A stretch of DNA of 8,447 nucleotides from an uncultured Lachnospiraceae bacterium. Its GTDB lineage: Bacteria; Bacillota; Clostridia; Lachnospirales; Lachnospiraceae. A program made the position numbers and the translations under genes. This document shows, in pieces, positions 1 through 4,897 of this stretch. Within the stretch, counting starts at the first letter, position 1; each line of letters begins with the position of its first letter. Under the pieces are notes generated by a model. The model was not told where the DNA came from and ran no database searches. It was given only the letters and a program-made list of their open reading frames with translations. The stretch spans positions 1 through 8,447 of the forward strand of contig CACZPX010000073.1 in assembly GCA_902783095.1 (NCBI GenBank), given 5' to 3'.

Positions 1-210
1 CTCGCGCAGGTTCTGCGCCCCGAAGGTTACGGAATACTGGTGCGGCCCCTCATAGGCGGCCCGAGCCAGCGCGTCCAGAATGGGCTTAGGGGGATCGAAA
101 TCCGGAAAGCCCTGGGACAGGTTGATGGCGCCCACTTCGTCGCTGATCCGCGTCATGCGGCGGATCACGGAATCGGTAAAGGTCCCGACGCGTTCGCTGA
201 GTTTTGGCAT
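1..210 (-). CDS. PLP-dependent class I/II aminotransferase, N-terminal part (truncated by window edge)
   Basis: These are the first 70 codons of a gene running off the left edge. The protein begins MPKLSERVGTFTDSVIRRMT and continues with INLSQGFPDFDPP (residues 29-41) and GPHQYSVTFG (residues 55-64). This is the typical N-terminus of fold-type I PLP aminotransferases of the aspartate/methionine/kynurenine aminotransferase group, where the NLSQGFPDF stretch and the HQY motif contribute to the substrate and cofactor site. Such enzymes move an amino group from an amino acid to a 2-oxo acid in the cytosol. The PLP-binding lysine lies outside the window, so the substrate cannot be judged. The start is well supported: GGAGGAG sits 7 nt upstream of the ATG at 208-210, and an extended -10 promoter lies about 50 nt upstream. 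The gene is divergent from the amidotransferase gene at 414. Family is confident; subgroup is open. Confidence 0.88.
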   Translation of the reverse strand, partial: MPKLSERVGTFTDSVIRRMTRISDEVGAINLSQGFPDFDPPKPILDALARAAYEGPHQYSVTFGAQNLRE

Positions 211-259
211 GATACTCTCCTCCACTGCAAAAATGGGCGGGCATAAAACCGCCCCGCTC

Positions 260-288
260 ATTATAGCACAGCGGTGCGCGAATAACAG
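260..288 (-). promoter_or_regulatory. Probable extended -10 promoter of the aminotransferase gene
   Basis: On the minus strand a perfect TATAAT (260-265) is preceded by TGC (266-268), an extended -10 element. The hexamer 17 bp further upstream (283-288, CTGTTA) matches only 3 of 6 bases of the -35 consensus, as is common for extended -10 promoters. Transcription would begin near 253, leaving a 5' leader of about 43 nt. Confidence 0.7.
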
Positions 289-341
289 CGGGCGTACCCG
301 CATTGCGTCCATGTTTTGTGCCGCTTACCATACGGCTGCCC

Positions 342-370
342 TTTACTTTTTTACAAACAGGTGGGATAAT
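342..370 (+). promoter_or_regulatory. Probable sigma-A type promoter of the amidotransferase gene
   Basis: TTTACT (342-347, 4 of 6 bases of TTGACA) is separated by 17 bp from GATAAT (365-370, 5 of 6 bases of TATAAT). TGG immediately precedes the -10 box, making it an extended -10. Transcription would begin near 377, about 37 nt before the ATG at 414. It lies back to back with the aminotransferase promoter in the 203-bp divergent spacer. Confidence 0.65.
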
Positions 371-413
371 CACGGCAGCGATTTTCGCAAATCCCATGCC
401 CCGGAGGATCCAG

Positions 414-1151
414 ATGAAACCTTTTATCGGCATCACCATCAATTTTGATACGCGGTTTGACCTGGGCCGCAACGCCCCCCTCGGCAGCCCCGGCTCCCAC
501 AGCGAATACCTGTCCGCGGACTACAACTACGCGATCGAACGCGCCGGCGGCATCCCGGTGCTGCTGCCTCGTACCATGGACCTTGCGGTCCTGCACCCGC
601 TCATCGACCGCATGGACGGCATTCTGGTCACCGGCGGCAACGACCTGAATCCCGCCCTGTGGGGAGAGCGCGTAAGTCCCGCCAGCGGGCGCATCATCCC
701 GGAGCGCGACGACTACGACCTGGACGTGCTGCGCTACGCCTACGCGCAGGGCAAGCCCATCCTCTGCATCTGCCGCGGCATGCAGGTCTTAAACGTGGCT
801 TTCGGCGGCAGCCTGATCCAGGATCTGGCCAGCGAGGGCCTGCTCCATCACAACATCCTCACCACCCCGCGCGAACTGGCCGTGCACAGCGTCACGGTGA
901 CCGACCGGGACAGCTGGCTGTACCGCGTGTTCGGGGAGACCGTGGGCGTCAACAGCTTCCACCACCAGGCGGTGCGGGAGGCCAAAGCGCCGGTGCGCGT
1001 CACGGCGGTCTCGGAAGACGGGATCGTGGAAGGCATAGAAGTGAGCGGCGGCCATCCCTTTGTGGTGGGCGTGCAGTGGCATCCGGAAAAGATGTACAAC
1101 GTGGCGGAGCAGCACAAACTCTTCAACGCCTTTATCGAGGCCTGCGGCTGA
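414..1151 (+). CDS. Class I glutamine amidotransferase-like hydrolase (peptidase C26, gamma-glutamyl-GABA hydrolase group)
   Basis: The product is 245 residues, close to the usual 240-255 for this family. The fold is a class I glutamine amidotransferase domain: MDGILVTGGNDLNP (residues 67-80), the nucleophile elbow ILCICRGMQVLNVAFGG (116-132) with Cys120 as the expected nucleophile, the FHHQAV segment (182-187), and GVQWHPE (219-225) supplying His223 and Glu225 of the triad. C26 enzymes hydrolyse gamma-glutamyl amide bonds in the cytosol. The best-known members are PuuD of the putrescine pathway, which releases GABA and glutamate, and relatives acting on other gamma-glutamyl amines. No other polyamine gene is nearby, so the substrate is unknown. 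I chose the ATG at 414 because GGAGG lies 6 nt upstream (403-407) and the protein then starts MKPFIGIT as relatives do. An in-frame ATG at 303 would add 37 unlikely residues and lies upstream of the probable promoter. The gene is monocistronic, ending at a strong terminator. Confidence 0.9.
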   Translation: MKPFIGITINFDTRFDLGRNAPLGSPGSHSEYLSADYNYAIERAGGIPVLLPRTMDLAVLHPLIDRMDGILVTGGNDLNPALWGERVSPASGRIIPERDDYDLDVLRYAYAQGKPILCICRGMQVLNVAFGGSLIQDLASEGLLHHNILTTPRELAVHSVTVTDRDSWLYRVFGETVGVNSFHHQAVREAKAPVRVTAVSEDGIVEGIEVSGGHPFVVGVQWHPEKMYNVAEQHKLFNAFIEACG

Positions 1152-1205
1152 GCGCGTGACGATGCGGCCGGACAGCCGCAGCGCGACGTTTTCGTAAGAT
1201 AAGAC

Positions 1206-1234
1206 AAGGGAGACGGAACACCGTCTCCCTTTTA
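1206..1234 (+). terminator. Rho-independent terminator after the amidotransferase gene
   Basis: An 11-bp perfect stem (AAGGGAGACGG at 1206-1216 and CCGTCTCCCTT at 1221-1231) closes an AACA loop and is followed by a short T-tract. It starts 54 nt after the stop codon. Read on the minus strand the same hairpin is followed by a moderately T-rich stretch (TTGTCTTATCTTA), so it may also stop transcription arriving from the convergent pepD gene. Confidence 0.9.
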
Positions 1235-1258
1235 ATTGCCGATCATGACGTGCGGACC

Positions 1259-1328
1259 ATGACAGCGGGGACGGTCCCGAGCGTCCTCAAGTTATGACAG
1301 CGGGGACGGTCCCGGGCGTCCTCAAGTG
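1259..1328 (+). repeat. Two tandem 35-bp repeat units (type A)
   Basis: Units 1259-1293 and 1294-1328 are nearly identical, differing at one internal base and the last base. Each contains ATGACAGC, then GGGGACGGTCC, then five bases, then GTCCTCA. They lie in the convergent spacer between the amidotransferase terminator and the end of pepD. From memory, GGGGACGGT-type repeats are scattered between genes in many Clostridia, but I cannot confirm that here. Confidence 0.85.
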
Positions 1329-1396
1329 AGGACAGGAAGGACCGTCCCCGTGTCCTCAAGTGAGGACAGGAAGGACCGTCCCCGTGTCCTCAGGTC
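1329..1396 (-). repeat. Two tandem 34-bp repeat units (type B), inverted relative to type A
   Basis: Units 1329-1362 and 1363-1396 are almost identical, diverging only in the last few bases. Read on the minus strand they carry the same GGGGACGGTCC, five bases, GTCCTCA signature as type A, so the four-unit array is arranged A, A, inverted A, inverted A. TGAGGACA (1327-1334) and TGTCCTCA (1351-1358) form perfect 8-bp arms around a smaller GGACcGTCC palindrome, giving each unit hairpin potential. Junctions between units form another palindrome, GTCCTCA-AG-TGAGGAC (1318-1333 and 1352-1367). The last unit ends on the pepD stop codon (1395-1397). Confidence 0.85.
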
Positions 1397-2834
1397 ACAG
1401 GCGGGCCAGCAGGCTGCACAGCAGGCCGTAGCAGCGGTCGAAGGATTCCAGGTTCAGGCGCTCTTCGGGCGTGTGCACGTTCTGTGCCAGCGGGCCGAAG
1501 GTGACGATCTCCATGTCCGGCCACTTGCTCTTGAACACGCCGCACTCCAGGCCGCCGTGCACGGCCTGCAGCTTTGTCTTTTCGCCGGTCAGCTCTTCCA
1601 TCACGCTGCAGAAGATGTCGCGCATGCCGGACTTCTCCTCATAGGCCCAGGACGGATAACGGCCGTATTCGGAATGGGTGCCGCCGTACAGCGCGGACAG
1701 CATCTTCAGTTCCTTTGCCATCGTCTGCAGGTAGGACTCGCGCTCCGCGCGCAGGGAGACGGAGATCACCGCACCGTCCTCTTTCATCTTCACGGAAGCC
1801 AGGTTTTCGGAGGCCGCCGTAAGGCCTTCTATGGCCGCGCTGCGGTGACGCACCGGTCCGGGCACCAGCAGCAGAAAGTCGATCAGCCGGTCCGTATCCG
1901 CGGGGTCGATCAGATGATCCGCATGTCCCTCCGCCAGCGTGACCGTCACGCCGGGATCGGAATACTGCAGTTCCGCCTTTACGGTCTGCGCCATCTCTTC
2001 CACGGTACGCTCCAGGTCCGCCTTGGCAGCGTATGATGTAAAGACCGCCGTGCAGGTGTGCGGGATGGCGTTGTCCTTGTCGCCGCCGGCAATGCCGGAC
2101 AGAAACAGCGGCCCGCAGGCGCGCAGTGCGTCCAGCACGCGGGCGCAGATGCGGATGGCGTTGCCCTTTTCCTGGTCGATGCAGATGCCGGAGTGTCCGC
2201 CGGAAAGTCCCGTCACCGTCAGGACGTAACCCGCACGGTCCGTCGCGATGCGGTGCAGCGGCAGGGTCTCCTGGCATTTGACGCCGCCCGCGGAGGCGAT
2301 CACCGTGGACTTGCCCTCTCCGCCGCCGTCAAGGGAGACGTAGTGTCTGCCGGTCAGGTCGGCGGGGTCCATCAGGAACGCGCCTTCCATGCCGGTCTCC
2401 TCGCTCACTGTGAACACGCACTCCAGCGGCGGGTGCGGCAGCTTCGGATCGTCCAGAATGGCCAGCATGTAGGCCACGCCGGTACAGTCGTCGGCGCCCA
2501 GCGTGGTGTCGGTGGCCATCAGCCAGCCGTCCTCCACGCGCAGCTTTAACGGTTCGGTCAGAAAGTCGTGCGTGCTCTCCGCCGTCTTCTCCCACACCAT
2601 GTCCATGTGCGCCTGCAGCACCACGCCCACGTGGTCCTCGTAACCGGCTGTGGCCGGGGCGCAGATGATCACGTTCCCGCAGGGATACTGCTTATAGGCC
2701 AGCCCGCGCGCCTGCGCGAAGGCGGCCAGATAGTCGCTGAGCGGCTGTTCATGATACGATCCGTGCGGGATCGCCGTCATCTCTTCAAAAAATTTCTGCC
2801 AGGGTTTGCTCCAGTCCAGTACAAATTTTCCCAT
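1395..2834 (-). CDS. pepD: Aminoacyl-histidine dipeptidase (Xaa-His dipeptidase), M20 family
   Basis: The product is 479 residues, against about 485 for E. coli PepD. It is a cytosolic di-zinc aminopeptidase that splits dipeptides, classically those with C-terminal histidine such as carnosine. All M20 active-site landmarks are visible: QAHMDMVW (residues 74-81; His76 metal ligand, Asp78), TLGADDCTG (111-119; bridging Asp115), TVSEETGMEG (142-151; catalytic Glu145, metal ligand Glu146), YVSLDGG (165-171; Asp169) and QNVHTPEE (451-458; His454). The segment GLSGGHSGICID (209-220) begins the lid domain, and AVHGGLECG (424-432) is typical of PepD. I start at the ATG at 2832-2834, where AAGGAG lies 7 nt upstream and the protein begins MGKFVLDW. 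The frame stays open to an ATG at 2927, but that would lie upstream of the probable promoter. The gene is divergent from the channel operon and monocistronic. No clear terminator of its own is seen; the repeat array and the hairpin at 1206-1234 lie downstream. Confidence 0.95.
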   Translation of the reverse strand: MGKFVLDWSKPWQKFFEEMTAIPHGSYHEQPLSDYLAAFAQARGLAYKQYPCGNVIICAPATAGYEDHVGVVLQAHMDMVWEKTAESTHDFLTEPLKLRVEDGWLMATDTTLGADDCTGVAYMLAILDDPKLPHPPLECVFTVSEETGMEGAFLMDPADLTGRHYVSLDGGGEGKSTVIASAGGVKCQETLPLHRIATDRAGYVLTVTGLSGGHSGICIDQEKGNAIRICARVLDALRACGPLFLSGIAGGDKDNAIPHTCTAVFTSYAAKADLERTVEEMAQTVKAELQYSDPGVTVTLAEGHADHLIDPADTDRLIDFLLLVPGPVRHRSAAIEGLTAASENLASVKMKEDGAVISVSLRAERESYLQTMAKELKMLSALYGGTHSEYGRYPSWAYEEKSGMRDIFCSVMEELTGEKTKLQAVHGGLECGVFKSKWPDMEIVTFGPLAQNVHTPEERLNLESFDRCYGLLCSLLARL

Positions 2835-2898
2835 CGTCTTTCTCCTTATCACAGTCCTTCCGCAGCGTGTGCGCACGTGCGGATGCTCCGACAACCAT

Positions 2899-2927
2899 AG
2901 TATATCACGAAGAGCGGCCGCGCTCAC
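2899..2927 (-). promoter_or_regulatory. Probable extended -10 promoter of pepD
   Basis: On the minus strand TATACT (2899-2904, 5 of 6 bases of the consensus) is preceded by TGA (2905-2907), an extended -10. The hexamer 17 bp upstream (2922-2927, GTGAGC) is a weak -35 with 3 of 6 matches. The leader would be about 58 nt. Confidence 0.6.
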
Positions 2928-2952
2928 TTTTATTTTCCTTTTGGCCGCAATC

Positions 2953-2982
2953 TTGCATTGCGCGCAGGGGATGTGCTACATT
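2953..2982 (+). promoter_or_regulatory. Candidate promoter of the RyR/potassium-channel operon
   Basis: TTGCAT (2953-2958) and TACATT (2977-2982) are 18 bp apart, and TGC precedes the -10 box. Each hexamer is a partial match (3 of 6 and 4 of 6). This would give a leader of about 46 nt. A small inverted repeat, GCAAT-cttgc-ATTGC (2947-2961), overlaps the -35 and could be a regulator site, but five-base arms are weak evidence. The rest of the 200-bp spacer 2835-3034 shows nothing else I can name. Confidence 0.4.
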
Positions 2983-3034
2983 ACTTTCGGAAACAATTTT
3001 ACCTTTATGTATCATTGCCATCGAGGAGGATCCC

Positions 3035-4897
3035 ATGCCCCTTGCCGTCGTATACGCTGTTGCCGCCGTCCTGTTTTTGCTGCTGCTGATCTCCCTCGGC
3101 TTTAAGCCGAAATTCATCGCGCGCATCAACGGGATCGTCCTGACCTTTGTCGGCCTCGCCGGTCTTTTCTTCTACGGATACGGTTTCTACGCCCTGTTCG
3201 GCGGCACCCTTCGCACCATGGTGCGCACCCTGTTCGCCGTGTTCTGCATGTTTTTGGGCCGCAACGAGATCGGCACGATCTCGTCCATCCCGCTGCTGGC
3301 CACGGACGGCATGCAGATCCTCATCTACTTCACGCATCTGCTGGCTCTGTACTGCACGGCCAGCGCGGTCGTCTCCGGCATCGGCAAGAACTTTATCCGC
3401 ACGCTCAACCTGCTGCTGATCAACCGCGGCGACCTGAACCTGATCTTCGGCGTGAACGCGGACAGCGTGAGCTTTGCGGAACAGCTGCCCAAAAAACAGG
3501 CCACCGTGATGATCGCCGCCGGCGGCGAGGACACCTTCTCCGCCCGCGTGATGCGCATGGGCGGCCTGCTTTTGACCGACGACGCGGCGCAGACGCCATC
3601 CCCGGCCCTGTTAAAGAAGCTGGGCATCCGGCCAGGCACCCGCAGATACGCCTTTTACTGCCTGGAGGCCGACCCGGTAAAGAACCTGCGCTTCGCCTCC
3701 GACCTGCGCGACGCGCTGTTTGCCCGCGGCATCGCGCCGGCCCAGACCACGCTCACCATCCTGACGGACGACGCGTCCGTTGGGGAAAAACTGCAGACCG
3801 TCCCCGGCCAGGCCGCCGGCTTCGGCTCCGTGCTCTCCGTCAACCGCTCCGAGCTGATCGCGCGGATGCTGGTCAACACGTACCCGCCCTGCCAGACGAT
3901 GACCTTCCGCCCGGACGGCACCGCCGCGGAGGATTTTTCCGCGGTGATCGTCGGCTTCGGCAGCACGGGGCAGGCGGTCCTGCGCAGTCTGCTGATGAAC
4001 GGCCAGTTTGCCGGCAGCACCTTCCACGCCGAGGTGCTCTCCCTGGATCACGCGCAGCTGGCCGGCAGCTTTTTCTTCCGCTATCCGGGGATCCGCGAAA
4101 ACTATGACATTCATTTTCTGGATACCGACGCCCGCAGCGCCGAAGCCTATCAGTATCTCGCCAAAAACGCCCATACCATCAACTACGTGGCCGTCTGCAC
4201 CGGAAATGAGCTGGAAAACGCAGAGATTCTGCGCGATCTGACCGGCTTTCTGGCCGACCTGGGCCGCCGCGTCCCCGTGGTGAGCTGCTCGGAGCAGGGC
4301 ATCTGCCGGCTGGAAGAAGAGACCGGCCTGCCGAAACACGCGCGCCTGCTCTCTCCCGCGGTCCTGGACCTGTCCCGGATGGACGCGCGGGCGATGCTGC
4401 TCAATCACCGGTACAATCTCTCCGCGGGCAGGTCCGTGGAAGAGGACTGGGCCGTCTGCGACTACTTCAGCCGCTGCAGCTGCCGCGCCAGCGCGGACTT
4501 TCTGGAAGCCTTCCTGGCCGCCACCGGCTGCACCGTGGAACAGGCCGCGCAGGGGAACTGGCAGCCCGCGCCGGAAGTCCTGGAAAACCTCGGCCGCATG
4601 GAGCACCTGCGCTGGTGCGCCTTCCACTACTGCATGGGCTATACGGCCATGCCGGACCAGGTCTTTGACGCCCGCGCTGCGCAGTATCAGGCACAGAAGG
4701 CCGCCGGCACGCCCACGCTGCGCATCACCAAGGATCCCGTAAACCGGCAGCACGCCTGTCTGGTGGACTGGGAGAAACTGGACGCCCTGGCCGCGCGCGA
4801 AGCGGCCGTGACAGGCGTCTTAAAGGACTACAAGGCCATGGACGTCGACAACGTAATGCTGATCCCGGCCATGTTAAAGGAGGCCTCTCATGACTGA
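3035..4897 (+). CDS. Membrane protein with two Rossmann-like (TrkA-N type) domains and a C-terminal RyR-type domain; probable channel partner subunit
   Basis: A 620-residue protein. Hydrophobic segments lie near residues 4-22, 32-55 and 92-116, with a shorter one at 60-75. Basic residues after the first (KPKFIAR) and last (GKNFIR) place those ends in the cytosol, so 32-116 could fold as outer helix, pore loop and inner helix. The loop reads MFLGRNEIG (72-80) and has no TVGYGD filter. A first Rossmann-like domain (about 133-285) lacks a clean glycine motif. The second (about 302-440) has IVGFGSTGQAVLRSLL (305-320, GxGxxG) and Asp338 where NAD-binding folds carry an acidic residue. A helical segment (about 448-500) leads into an RyR-type domain with EHLRWCAFHYCMGYT (523-537) and HACLVDWEKLDAL (573-585). 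I start at the ATG at 3035, with GGAGG 5 nt upstream; the frame is open to an ATG at 2867, but that is upstream of the candidate promoter. It overlaps the next gene by 8 bp. Layout and motifs make it a paralogue of the downstream channel. The ligand is unknown. Confidence 0.85.
   Translation: MPLAVVYAVAAVLFLLLLISLGFKPKFIARINGIVLTFVGLAGLFFYGYGFYALFGGTLRTMVRTLFAVFCMFLGRNEIGTISSIPLLATDGMQILIYFTHLLALYCTASAVVSGIGKNFIRTLNLLLINRGDLNLIFGVNADSVSFAEQLPKKQATVMIAAGGEDTFSARVMRMGGLLLTDDAAQTPSPALLKKLGIRPGTRRYAFYCLEADPVKNLRFASDLRDALFARGIAPAQTTLTILTDDASVGEKLQTVPGQAAGFGSVLSVNRSELIARMLVNTYPPCQTMTFRPDGTAAEDFSAVIVGFGSTGQAVLRSLLMNGQFAGSTFHAEVLSLDHAQLAGSFFFRYPGIRENYDIHFLDTDARSAEAYQYLAKNAHTINYVAVCTGNELENAEILRDLTGFLADLGRRVPVVSCSEQGICRLEEETGLPKHARLLSPAVLDLSRMDARAMLLNHRYNLSAGRSVEEDWAVCDYFSRCSCRASADFLEAFLAATGCTVEQAAQGNWQPAPEVLENLGRMEHLRWCAFHYCMGYTAMPDQVFDARAAQYQAQKAAGTPTLRITKDPVNRQHACLVDWEKLDALAAREAAVTGVLKDYKAMDVDNVMLIPAMLKEASHD
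4876..4883 (+). promoter_or_regulatory. Strong ribosome binding site inside the upstream gene, for the channel gene
   Basis: AAAGGAGG lies 6 nt before the ATG at 4890-4892, within the last codons of the upstream gene, whose TGA is at 4895-4897. The start and stop codons overlap (ATGACTGA), so translation of the two proteins is probably coupled. This also fixes the start of the downstream protein. Confidence 0.85.

Noticed and set aside
303..413. N-terminal extension of the amidotransferase to an ATG at 303
   Set aside because: It has no ribosome binding site, precedes the probable promoter, and adds 37 residues that relatives lack. The ATG at 414 has GGAGG 6 nt upstream.
1259..1396. CRISPR array
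   Set aside because: The units are directly adjacent with no unique spacers, and half are inverted. No cas gene is present.
1326..2036. Plus-strand open frame starting in the repeat array and running into pepD
   Set aside because: It is antisense to the conserved M20 gene, its start is created by the repeat units, and it has no ribosome binding site.
2835..2927. N-terminal extension of PepD to an ATG at 2927
   Set aside because: It would place the start upstream of the probable extended -10 promoter and add 31 residues unlike the family. The ATG at 2834 has AAGGAG 7 nt upstream.
2867..3034. N-terminal extension of the upstream RyR protein to an ATG at 2867
   Set aside because: It would overlap the divergent pepD promoter and lie upstream of the candidate operon promoter. 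The ATG at 3035 has GAGGAGG just upstream and is followed directly by a TM helix.
2835..3034. Riboswitch or small RNA in the pepD/operon spacer
   Set aside because: Only short inverted repeats (such as GCAAT/ATTGC) and a GCGGCCGC palindrome are present; no riboswitch pattern or terminator-like hairpin with a T-run is visible.
3611..4753. Long minus-strand open frame opposite the upstream RyR protein
   Set aside because: It is an antisense shadow of a GC-rich gene, its translation has no recognisable motif, and the plus strand carries clear domains.
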